Below the pieces are notes generated by a model. The model saw nothing but the letters and a program-made list of their open reading frames with translations. It made no database searches and was not told the DNA's origin. A DNA stretch of 64,000 nt from JAIRVZ01 sp031553755. GTDB lineage: Bacteria; Bacteroidota; Bacteroidia; Bacteroidales; Azobacteroidaceae. The position numbers and the translations under genes are program-made. Position 1 is the stretch's first letter, and every line of letters starts with the position of its first letter. This document shows positions 35,383 to 43,500 of the stretch, in pieces. Where the stretch lies: NCBI GenBank assembly GCA_031553755.1, contig JAVBKZ010000033.1, positions 21,082 through 85,081 on the forward strand. The letters run 5' to 3'.

Positions 35383-38300
35383 ATGAAAAATCTACTACAA
35401 ATTACAGTATTTGTGCTTGGGCTTTTTATGAGTGTTCAGGCGTATGCTCAGTTCAGCGAAGGAAACGGAAGTAAAGAAAATCCTTATCAGATTAGCTCTG
35501 TGAATGATCTCAGCAAATTAGCTTCAGATGTTAACAGTGGAATTGCTTACGCGGATAAATATTTCGATCTGACAACAGATTTAGACTTATCCGTATGGTG
35601 TGAAACTAATAAATCTACAGGAGGATGGATTACGATCGGAAATGACAGCAAAAGTTTTCAAGGAAAATTCAACGGAAACGGATATGCTATCAACAATGTA
35701 ACCATCAACAGGCCGGGAAATTATTACCAAGGTCTTTTTGGTCAAATCTCTAACGCGACAATCGAAAACCTGCGGGTTGAAAACGTTAACATTACCGGAC
35801 GCGACAATGTTGGCGCCATTACCGGAGCTATCAGCAACTCCACAATTAACAACTGTTTCACAAGTGGAAATTTAGAAGGAAACGATGTTACCGGAGGAAT
35901 AGCGGGATATGTAAAATCATCATCGGTAATTTCAAATAGTTACAGCAATTGTAACGTAACAGGTAAAGGAAACTACGCCTCTATAGGTGGAATCGTAGGT
36001 ATTCTTGAATCTTCTTCGCTCAACTATTGTTATGCTACAGGAAATATTATTTCTACCGGAAACAATGATTCGGTTGGTGGATTGGCCGGATACGTAAAAT
36101 CTAAATCTTCCGTAACAAATTGTTTGGCGCTTAATTCATCGGTAAGCGCAAATAGCGAAGCCAACAAGTTAGTTGGATTTAACAACATCAATAATGGAAT
36201 AAATACATATTCCAACAACTACGGGTTATCTTCAATGACGGTAAAAATCAAGAATACCGTTGTAAGCCGGAATAATAACAACACAAACGGAACAAATATC
36301 CCTCTTACCGAAGCACAAAATTTCTCATTCTACAATACTGCTGCCAATTGGAATACAAACGCGTGGGATATTTCTAACGGAAATACAACTGTTTGGAACA
36401 TTACAAACAACCAATATCCACATTTACAGTGGTCAACTTCCGGAGATGAACCCGGAGAAGAAGGAACCGAAACCAATCCTTTCCTTATTACTTCGGTTGC
36501 CGACCTTGTAAAATTGGGCACAGATGTAAACAGTGGAACCGTCAATGGTTACGCGGGAAAATATTTTCTTCTGACTACTGATCTTGATTTGAAAGAAATA
36601 AAAAATTGGGTTACAATCGGTTATGGTTATCCTGAAATCGACAAAACATTCCAAGGCATTTTTGATGGAAATGGAAAAACAATCAGTAATTTAACAATCG
36701 ACGGATCGACATATAGTTATTTGGATGGTTTTTATCATGGAGGGTTATTTGGACGTATTACCAACAATGCTCAATTAAAAAACCTGAAACTAACAAATGT
36801 AAACATTAAGTATTCTTCAAGTGGTGCATTGGTTGGAATGACAAACAATGCCTCGATTATCAAATGTTATAGCGATGGAACTATTTCTGGTTCATATAGT
36901 GGAGGTCTAATTGGAGAAGCTTATAATACAACAATTTCACAATGTTGTAGTGACGTTTTTGTAGATGGTGCTTCTCAAACCGGCGGCCTTATAGGAACTA
37001 TTAATAATTGTATAGTCAATGATTGCTACAGTACCGGAAAAGTTAAGGGAAGTCGCGAAGTGGGCGGATTCGGAGGAAATATATATGAATCTACCATTTC
37101 GAACTGTTACAGTTCATCTTATGTAATTTCATCCGATAGTTATTGTGGAGGTTTTGGCGGATATATTAATCATTCTACTCTTAATTTTTGTTTAGCTTTA
37201 AATAGCACTGTTGAGGGAAGGAGTAATAATACTTTAAGATTTGCCGGATATTATGGATCGAATACAAATAGTAATGTTTATGTTTTAAGAGACATATATC
37301 TCAGGCTAAGCGGAAAAACACAACCTGTGTATGATTACTATAATGGATTATTTATCAACGAAATGGCAACTGCTATTTCAAGGAGTGAATTAACCAGTTT
37401 AGACTTTTATTCCAACAAGGCTAAACCTTGGAATATCGCCGCGACCGGAACCGGAAATAATTCTTCCATTTGGGGAATTGATGGCTCATCATATCCCTAT
37501 TTGAAATGGTTAAATCTGAAAGATGAAAACAATTATACAAAATTTAGTAACGGTTCTGGCGCTGCAAATGATCCATATCTTATCAATTCGATTGATGATT
37601 TAATCAAATTATCAGGAAATGTCAATAATAATATTGATTCATATGCCAATAAACATTTTTTCCTTACTACAGATTTAAATATGTCTGATTGTCCGATTGT
37701 TCTCAACCCTATAGGAAACAAAAAACATCCATTTAAGGGAAATTTCAATGGAAATGGGAAAACAATCAGCAATCTCAATTTGTATAATACATATACTACC
37801 GCGGATTATACCGGCTTGTTTGGTTATATTTTAAATGCATCTATCGAAAAACTCGGTTTATCTGGTGGAGATATCCGCAATATATACGCGGGGAGTATTG
37901 TTGGAGAAATGGAATCTTCATCTTTAAATAACTGTTACAGTAGTGTTCGGATGGCAACAATAGATGCCGGTGCAAAAGTCGGAGGATTAGTAGGAAATGC
38001 AAAATCATCTTCTATTAAAAACAGTTATTTTAAAGGGGACATAATAGGTACAGCACTCGAAGGTTCTTATACATTTGTAGGCGGTATAGCCGCGGAAATA
38101 GAAAATACAACTATAAATTATTGTTATGTAGCAGGTTCAATACGGTTAGGCACAGTCAAATATAGTAGTTATTATCCTTATGCTGCTGGTATTGCGCCTA
38201 TAACAGGATCGACTTCAAGCATTGAAAATTGTTTGATTCTTGATTGTAAACTGTCAGGATATGCAACATTATACGAAAGAATAGGTTCCGAATCTGAATT

Positions 38301-39888
38301 TAATTACGCGGTCAATTCTTTGTTAAGCGAAAAAGGAAAAGGCAATGAAACCGAACTTTCTATCGCGGAAGCCCAACAACTCGCTTTTTATAAAGACGCG
38401 AGCAAATGGAAAAACGGTGTAACCTGGAACATTTCAGGAGGAAAAAAATCTTCCGCGATTTGGAGAATCGATGATACCACAAGCTATCCTTATCTGCAAT
38501 GGCAAAATACGACAGGAGAAGAAGAACCGGGAACAGATCCGGATCCGGAAATTGAAGATGGTTCCCAAGCATATCCATATTTGATAAAAACGACAGAAGA
38601 TCTTGTTCAGTTGGCAAACGATGTTAACGGAGGAATTAATTACAATGGAAAACATTTCCGTTTAGCCGCAGATATTGATATTAATCAATGGTGTATGGAT
38701 AATGGTAGCGGTTGGAATCCGATAGGTAGCGAATCAAAACCATTCGAAGGTCATTTCGATGGAAACAAACACCTTATTAAAGGATTATTCTTCAATCGTC
38801 CGGGAGCTTATTGCCAAGGATTATTCGGATATATCTCCAACGGAGCAAAAATCGAAAACTTGGGAGTTGTATTCACATTCATCGGCGGGCGTGACAACGT
38901 AGGTGCTATTGCCGGAGCTGCAAACAATGCCACAATTTCCAACTGTTATACTTCAGGGGGAATAAAAGGGAGCGATGTTATCGGAGGTATTGTGGGATAT
39001 GCCAAATCAGGAACTATAATCTCCGACTGTTACAGTCTTTGTGATGTCGCCGCTATCGGAAATTACGCTTCCATCGGAGGTATTGTAGGAATCCTCGAAA
39101 AATCTACAATCAATAATTGTTATGCCGCCGGAACTATTTATTCCAAAGGAAACAACGATTCTCCCGGAGGAATAGCTGGTTATATCAAAACAGGATCTAC
39201 TGTAAATAATTGTATGGCGCTTAACCCATCGATAGAAGGCGTTGCGAACGCTAACAAAATCATAGGATATAGCAACAATAACAATGGAGCGAACATTGTT
39301 AAAAATAATTACGCTTTGTCTTCTATGGAATTAAAAGTAGGAAACTCAATTGTAACACGCGGAAACGACAATACGGTTAACGGTACCGCAAAGACATTAA
39401 GCGAACTGCAAAATATTTTATTCTATACAAACGCGGGCAATTGGAATACTGCCGCATGGAATATTTCAGGAAATAGCGGAGATAATACTGTTTGGTGCAT
39501 TCAAAATGGTAACTCATATCCGTATTTACAATGGCAAAATATTCCTGCCACATACACTCCTTATTATCACATGCTACGCGCTTACGGAATTTACGAAGAA
39601 GCGATGGAAGCAATGAGTATAAGCGATGTGAAAGACTCTAACAACAATATCACGTTAAATAAAAACATAGCTAATCCATTGGAAACAATCACTTTAAACG
39701 CGAATTTACCGGAAGAATATTTGCAAGGAGCTATGTTTTACATAGTAAATATACAGGGAAAAACAATAACAAGGAAGAATATAAATTCTTCATCTACAAC
39801 ATTTATCACCCCCGAAACATCAGGTATATACATTCTAAAGGTAATTTGGAAAAATGGAACAAAAGAAATGAAAGTCATTATTAAATAA
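35383..39888 (+). CDS. Giant GLUG-repeat surface protein with T9SS sorting tail
   Basis: The 1501-residue protein has a signal peptide (1-23, ending AYAQ) and four homologous modules of about 340 residues starting near 24, 359, 722 and 1060. Each opens with a GxxxNPYxI...DLxKLAxDVNSG block and a YFxLTTDLDL segment. GLUG-type beta-solenoid repeats (GGIAGYVKSSS, NCYATGNI) follow, and each module closes SYPYLQW. Residues 1395-1501 look like a type A T9SS sorting domain (SGIYILKVIWKNG, ending KVIIK). It is expected at the cell surface, possibly for adhesion. Modules 1 and 4 are the most alike. The ligand is unknown. Confidence 0.88.
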   Translation: MKNLLQITVFVLGLFMSVQAYAQFSEGNGSKENPYQISSVNDLSKLASDVNSGIAYADKYFDLTTDLDLSVWCETNKSTGGWITIGNDSKSFQGKFNGNGYAINNVTINRPGNYYQGLFGQISNATIENLRVENVNITGRDNVGAITGAISNSTINNCFTSGNLEGNDVTGGIAGYVKSSSVISNSYSNCNVTGKGNYASIGGIVGILESSSLNYCYATGNIISTGNNDSVGGLAGYVKSKSSVTNCLALNSSVSANSEANKLVGFNNINNGINTYSNNYGLSSMTVKIKNTVVSRNNNNTNGTNIPLTEAQNFSFYNTAANWNTNAWDISNGNTTVWNITNNQYPHLQWSTSGDEPGEEGTETNPFLITSVADLVKLGTDVNSGTVNGYAGKYFLLTTDLDLKEIKNWVTIGYGYPEIDKTFQGIFDGNGKTISNLTIDGSTYSYLDGFYHGGLFGRITNNAQLKNLKLTNVNIKYSSSGALVGMTNNASIIKCYSDGTISGSYSGGLIGEAYNTTISQCCSDVFVDGASQTGGLIGTINNCIVNDCYSTGKVKGSREVGGFGGNIYESTISNCYSSSYVISSDSYCGGFGGYINHSTLNFCLALNSTVEGRSNNTLRFAGYYGSNTNSNVYVLRDIYLRLSGKTQPVYDYYNGLFINEMATAISRSELTSLDFYSNKAKPWNIAATGTGNNSSIWGIDGSSYPYLKWLNLKDENNYTKFSNGSGAANDPYLINSIDDLIKLSGNVNNNIDSYANKHFFLTTDLNMSDCPIVLNPIGNKKHPFKGNFNGNGKTISNLNLYNTYTTADYTGLFGYILNASIEKLGLSGGDIRNIYAGSIVGEMESSSLNNCYSSVRMATIDAGAKVGGLVGNAKSSSIKNSYFKGDIIGTALEGSYTFVGGIAAEIENTTINYCYVAGSIRLGTVKYSSYYPYAAGIAPITGSTSSIENCLILDCKLSGYATLYERIGSESEFNYAVNSLLSEKGKGNETELSIAEAQQLAFYKDASKWKNGVTWNISGGKKSSAIWRIDDTTSYPYLQWQNTTGEEEPGTDPDPEIEDGSQAYPYLIKTTEDLVQLANDVNGGINYNGKHFRLAADIDINQWCMDNGSGWNPIGSESKPFEGHFDGNKHLIKGLFFNRPGAYCQGLFGYISNGAKIENLGVVFTFIGGRDNVGAIAGAANNATISNCYTSGGIKGSDVIGGIVGYAKSGTIISDCYSLCDVAAIGNYASIGGIVGILEKSTINNCYAAGTIYSKGNNDSPGGIAGYIKTGSTVNNCMALNPSIEGVANANKIIGYSNNNNGANIVKNNYALSSMELKVGNSIVTRGNDNTVNGTAKTLSELQNILFYTNAGNWNTAAWNISGNSGDNTVWCIQNGNSYPYLQWQNIPATYTPYYHMLRAYGIYEEAMEAMSISDVKDSNNNITLNKNIANPLETITLNANLPEEYLQGAMFYIVNIQGKTITRKNINSSSTTFITPETSGIYILKVIWKNGTKEMKVIIK

Positions 39889-39910
39889 TACTTCATTTCG
39901 TTCAATCGAA

Positions 39911-39943
39911 TAGGAGGAAAACAGAAAATTGATTTTCCTCCTA
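39911..39943 (+). terminator. Terminator of the GLUG protein gene
   Basis: TAGGAGGAAAA (39911-39921) pairs with TTTTCCTCCTA (39933-39943) in an 11-bp perfect stem with an 11-base loop, followed by TTTTATTTTTG. It lies 23 bases after the stop codon. Confidence 0.85.
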
Positions 39944-40082
39944 TTTTATTTTTGTCTCTTACTTACCAATTAATTTGTTGCTAAACTCTAACAGAATTTA
40001 AAACCCTGTCGCGTTCTATTTATAAAAATTACTACTTAAAATCACATCTTCAATCAATTGAATCTTGAAAATTACCCCAGCA

Positions 40083-40119
40083 AACAAAAAAAGCCCCGAA
40101 CGCAATGTTCGAGGCTTTT
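40083..40119 (-). terminator. Terminator of the rpsF-rpsR-rplI operon
   Basis: AAAAGCCCCGAAC (40089-40101) pairs with GTTCGAGGCTTTT (40107-40119). The single mismatch becomes a G-U pair only in the minus-strand transcript, and the T-run also lies on that side. This supports a terminator for rplI, 29 bases downstream of its stop. Confidence 0.85.
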
Positions 40120-40147
40120 CCATATTATTTAATTTCCGGGATAAACC

Positions 40148-40591
40148 TTATTCCGAAATAACTTCGAATAAAATTTCCGCGGAAACTTCTTTGTGAAGTT
40201 TAGCAATGGCTTTATAAGAGCCAACTTCTTTTACGGAATCTTTGATAACGATACATTTTCTTTCTACTTCGAATCCTTTTTTAGATAAAGCGTCAGCAAT
40301 CTGAATGTTAGTAACAGAACCGAATATTGTTCCGGTGGAACTTGTTTTCGCTCCGATAGTAAGCATAATTCCGTCAATCTTAGCAGCTAATGACTGAGCA
40401 TCCGCCTTGATTTTCTCTAATTTATGAGCGCGTTGACGAAGATTTTCAGCCAATACTTTTCGTGCAGATTCAGAAGCGATTACAGCTTTCTTTTGGGGAA
40501 TCAAAAAATTTCTTCCGTATCCATCTTTTACGGTTACTATTTCGTCCTTGTATCCAAGGTTCACGACGTCTTCTTTTAATATAATTTGCAT
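40148..40591 (-). CDS. rplI: 50S ribosomal protein L9
   Basis: The 147-residue protein starts MQIILKEDVVNLGYKDEIVT and has the GYGRNFLIPQKKA motif that contacts 23S rRNA. A long connecting helix leads to the C-terminal domain (TGTIFGSVTNIQIADALSKK). It is the last gene of the S6-S18-L9 operon, 20 bases after rpsR. Confidence 0.98.
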   Translation of the reverse strand: MQIILKEDVVNLGYKDEIVTVKDGYGRNFLIPQKKAVIASESARKVLAENLRQRAHKLEKIKADAQSLAAKIDGIMLTIGAKTSSTGTIFGSVTNIQIADALSKKGFEVERKCIVIKDSVKEVGSYKAIAKLHKEVSAEILFEVISE

Positions 40592-40611
40592 ACTGTTTTC
40601 CTCCTTTTTTA

Positions 40612-40881
40612 TTATTTCATCAAATCGGTTACATAAGGAAGTAAAGCCAAGTGACGAGCTCTTTTTACGGCTTGAGCCACACGACCTTGAAACTTCAAAG
40701 AAGTTCCCGTAATACGACGCGGAAGAATTTTTCCTTGCTCATTCAAGAATTTTTTCAAGAATTCGGGATCTTTGTAATCGATAAATTTAATACCATTTTT
40801 TTTGAAACGGCAGTATTTCTTTTTCTTAACATCAACAGTCGGAGGAGTTAAGTAGCGGATTTCTGAATTGTTTGTAGCCAT
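40612..40881 (-). CDS. rpsR: 30S ribosomal protein S18
   Basis: The 89-residue protein contains YCRFKKNGIKFIDYKD and the conserved LPRRITGTSLKFQGRVAQA block with RARHLALLPYV at the end. S18 binds S6 on the 30S platform. It is separated from rpsF by 3 bases. Confidence 0.98.
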   Translation of the reverse strand: MATNNSEIRYLTPPTVDVKKKKYCRFKKNGIKFIDYKDPEFLKKFLNEQGKILPRRITGTSLKFQGRVAQAVKRARHLALLPYVTDLMK

Positions 40882-40884
40882 GAC

Positions 40885-41229
40885 TTAGTGTTTTACTGAT
40901 TCTTTTGTTCTGTTTCTTCTCTTAGCCGCATATTCTGCAAAATCTTTGTCCTGACGGAAAGTCAAGAAACGGATTACTCTTTCATCGCGACGGAAATTTA
41001 GTTCCAATTTAGCGATAGTCGCAGGATTAGCTTTAAACTCCAACAATTGGTAAAATCCTGTTGATTTCTTTTGAATCGGATAAGCCAACTTACGTAAGCC
41101 CCAATTCTCTTCATTCACAATCTCAGCGCCTTCCTCTGCAAGAAGAGCTTTGAATTTTTCGACCGCTTCCTTCATCTGTACATCAGACAAAACGGGAGTC
41201 AAAATGAAAACGGTTTCGTAATTGTTCAT
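40885..41229 (-). CDS. rpsF: 30S ribosomal protein S6
   Basis: The 114-residue protein starts NNYETVFILTPVLSD and has the ENWGLRKLAYPIQKKSTGFY and RDERVIRFLTFRQDK segments of S6. It heads the operon behind a strong promoter and forms a heterodimer with S18. Confidence 0.98.
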   Translation of the reverse strand: MNNYETVFILTPVLSDVQMKEAVEKFKALLAEEGAEIVNEENWGLRKLAYPIQKKSTGFYQLLEFKANPATIAKLELNFRRDERVIRFLTFRQDKDFAEYAAKRRNRTKESVKH

Positions 41230-41272
41230 AAAAACTTAATTAATAATTAATTCTATTTAAAAAATTGAGGTG

Positions 41273-41302
41273 CAAAGGTAATGCTTTTTCTTTAATTACA
41301 AA
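41273..41302 (-). promoter_or_regulatory. Promoter of rpsF-rpsR-rplI
   Basis: On the minus strand a TTTG box (41299-41302) is followed by 18 bases and TACCTTTG (41273-41280). This is close to the Bacteroidota -33/-7 consensus and lies 44 bases before the rpsF ATG. Confidence 0.7.
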
Positions 41303-41459
41303 AGCATTGATTGAAATTTAAGTTGAAGGTTTTCTATTGTTGTAGTCAAAGCAAATTCTTTTTTGGTAGATAAAATCTGCTCATTTGTCGATTATTATTT
41401 TTTAGCAGTTGGTTCTTGTATAATTTTCCATCTTCAAAACATTTATAATTGCATATAAG

Positions 41460-41780
41460 ATGAAAAAGGTTACAGGAATTATTTGTATGATTTTAATGGT
41501 TGGATCTCTTTTAGCGCAACCTCCGGGAGGAATGGGCGGAGGACAACGACGACCGCCTCGTCACGATTCGATGCCTTCTCAACATGAAAACGACAAAATG
41601 TGGATAGAAAAAATGCCCGAAATTCCCGGTTTGACTTTAGAACAAAGAGGGAAATTGGGAGACGCTATCTACAAAGAATGGGAAAAGGTTGAAAAACAAA
41701 TGAGCAAAAAGCGTGAATATCAGATTAAGCTTGAAGTCAAACCCGATTTGAGCGAAAAGGACAGGAAACTTATTCTTTAA
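41460..41780 (+). CDS. Small secreted Spy/CpxP-like protein, probably truncated
   Basis: The 106-residue frame has a signal peptide (MKKVTGIICMILMVGSLLAQ) and a Gly/Pro-rich stretch (PPGGMGGGQRRPPRH). A MPEIPGLTLEQRGKL segment follows, with the LTxxQ-like motif of periplasmic Spy/CpxP proteins. It stops while the helical domain is still running, and Spy-like proteins are usually about 150 residues. Another coding-like frame follows at once, so a deletion probably removed the 3' part. Function, if any, is unknown. Confidence 0.5.
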   Translation: MKKVTGIICMILMVGSLLAQPPGGMGGGQRRPPRHDSMPSQHENDKMWIEKMPEIPGLTLEQRGKLGDAIYKEWEKVEKQMSKKREYQIKLEVKPDLSEKDRKLIL

Positions 41781-41980
41781 CCGAAAACACCCTTACGTTC
41801 ACCTATACAGAACCAAGTAAAACCGAAACTTTTAGTATAATAATATTGAACGATACAACATTGAAAATGAAAAAAGATTATATCAATACATGGGCAGATT
41901 GGGGTCTATCGATTCTCAGCGGATATACGGATATGTCATTAACAAAAGCTGTCACTACATTGACTTATTCGAAAGAATAG
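41781..41980 (+). pseudogene. 3' remnant of a second gene
   Basis: In a different frame from the preceding gene, 66 codons read TENTLTFTYTEPSKTETF, then SIIILNDTTLKMKKDY, and end ALTTLTYSKE-like at a TAG (41978-41980). It has no start codon of its own and runs back into the end of the previous frame. The alternating beta-strand pattern and ending resemble the C-terminus of small lipocalin-like Bacteroidota lipoproteins, but the match is loose. It is probably the tail of a gene fused by a deletion. Confidence 0.4.
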
Positions 41981-42038
41981 AATAGTGAGTGGTAAATGTT
42001 GAGTGGTGAGTTTTTATTCACTATTTACAACTTACCAC

Positions 42039-42617
42039 TCAAATCACTCCCGCTTCAACCAATCTCACAATTTGTTCGGCCTCTTTGTCTTTTCCTTCCG
42101 GCTCCCATTCCGATTTGAGACTCGCGCCGAACATTCCCGCGAAAAAATTCCAGAAACTTGCCCTGAAAGAGCCTAAAAACGCTTTCATCAATTCATAAGA
42201 ATTCTGGTTACATTCTCTGTCGACCAACCTGATCAGGAGTTTCCCTTGTGTCAATGTCATTTTTTTTAAGGCGGGTTTGTATTGTTCAAACATTTCTTTT
42301 TCCATTAATTCCAAATGCTGCTGACGAGCTTTCTTATTCGGAAGCGTTTCGATGTATTCATAAGTCTCAATCAATGTGGAATATATCATTTTCGCGTAAG
42401 GCAATGTTTTCTTCACATCTCTTATTAATCTTTTGTGTTGTTCCAACTGCCGGCTATTTTCAAAATCATTAGGAGGATAAACCGGAACGCCTGGCAATAC
42501 GATCAACATGACCGAATCGCCATTTTCTGTGAATGGAGAATATTTTTCCTGAGCGGATAGATATCCGGCTAATGAAAAAATAAAAACAATGGAAATAAAT
42601 ATTTTTTCCCGAATCAT
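42039..42617 (-). CDS. DUF4294 domain protein
   Basis: The 192-residue protein has a signal peptide (MIREKIFISIVFIFSLAGYLSAQ). The conserved DUF4294 core follows: a YPPNDFENSRQLEQHKRLI block, KTLPYAKMIYSTLIETYEYI, and GKLLIRLVDRECNQNSYELM. The family is restricted to Bacteroidota and has no known function. It lies at the periplasm or outer envelope and is divergent from the barrel/HHH operon. Confidence 0.88.
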   Translation of the reverse strand: MIREKIFISIVFIFSLAGYLSAQEKYSPFTENGDSVMLIVLPGVPVYPPNDFENSRQLEQHKRLIRDVKKTLPYAKMIYSTLIETYEYIETLPNKKARQQHLELMEKEMFEQYKPALKKMTLTQGKLLIRLVDRECNQNSYELMKAFLGSFRASFWNFFAGMFGASLKSEWEPEGKDKEAEQIVRLVEAGVI

Positions 42618-42699
42618 ATTGCAAAATTAAAAAAAAATCTACCTTTGCCACATTATATAATCAAAACGTATACCAAAACGATTTATGTCTTTAACATTC

Positions 42700-43479
42700 A
42701 TGAAAAAGTCGAGCCTTTGGGCGGCTTTATCTTTAGCTTTCGTGTTTCACGAATCTTTCGCATGGGAAAATGAATTCATTTCCGATGCGCGATCTGTTTC
42801 TTTAGGAAATATTCAACTTTTCAGCGAAGAATTATCTAATCCTTCTTGTTTGTCTTTTATTGAAAATTCGGCTGTCCACCTCACACTTAACAACCGGTTT
42901 CAAATAGAAGAATTAAATACCGTAAAAGTTTCAGCGGTATATCATAACAGATTCTTAGATACCGGATTTTCTTGTTCTGAATTTGGGTTTGAAACGTATA
43001 AACAATACTTATCCAAACTCGGTTTTTCCAAAAAAATACATAAAAATTTATCTTTAGGAGGAAGTATAATTTATCAATATGAATCTTTTTTTTCCAAAGA
43101 GCCGGAGCATCGTTTTTCGGGTGACTTCAGCTTTTATTATGAATTAAATAAACAATTTACGTTCAGCCTTTTAAATCGTTATTACAACCAAACCAAAGAA
43201 AATTTTCTTTTTCTCTCCGGCATTAATTATTGTTTTACACAATCTTCTTCTATTTTAGTTGAATATGCTTCCGATTTCAGGCAATATAATAACCTGAGGT
43301 TAGGAATAGAATATGAATTGCTTGATGCTTTTTTTGTCAGAACCGGACTACAAACGCTACTCAAACAACCAAGTTTCGGAGTTGGATATACTGTCGATCT
43401 TTTTACTTTCGACATTGCTTTCGAAGTCCATTCCGTGTTAGGAACAAGCAGTACGGCGAGTGTGACGTATAATTTTTAA
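42700..43479 (+). CDS. Predicted outer-membrane beta-barrel protein
   Basis: After a signal peptide (MKKSSLWAALSLAFVFHESFA) the protein shows the DARSVSLGNIQLFSEELSNPS opening of PorV/PorQ-type barrels. Alternating aromatic and polar strands follow and it ends TASVTYNF, a typical C-terminal barrel strand. ATG 42700 is chosen for a clean signal peptide; ATG 42685 is also possible. It is the first of three co-directional genes with gaps of 21 and 5 bases. Related small barrels act in T9SS or as porin-like proteins; the exact role here is unknown. Confidence 0.7.
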   Translation: MKKSSLWAALSLAFVFHESFAWENEFISDARSVSLGNIQLFSEELSNPSCLSFIENSAVHLTLNNRFQIEELNTVKVSAVYHNRFLDTGFSCSEFGFETYKQYLSKLGFSKKIHKNLSLGGSIIYQYESFFSKEPEHRFSGDFSFYYELNKQFTFSLLNRYYNQTKENFLFLSGINYCFTQSSSILVEYASDFRQYNNLRLGIEYELLDAFFVRTGLQTLLKQPSFGVGYTVDLFTFDIAFEVHSVLGTSSTASVTYNF

Positions 43480-43500
43480 CCTAAAAATTCTTCAATAACA

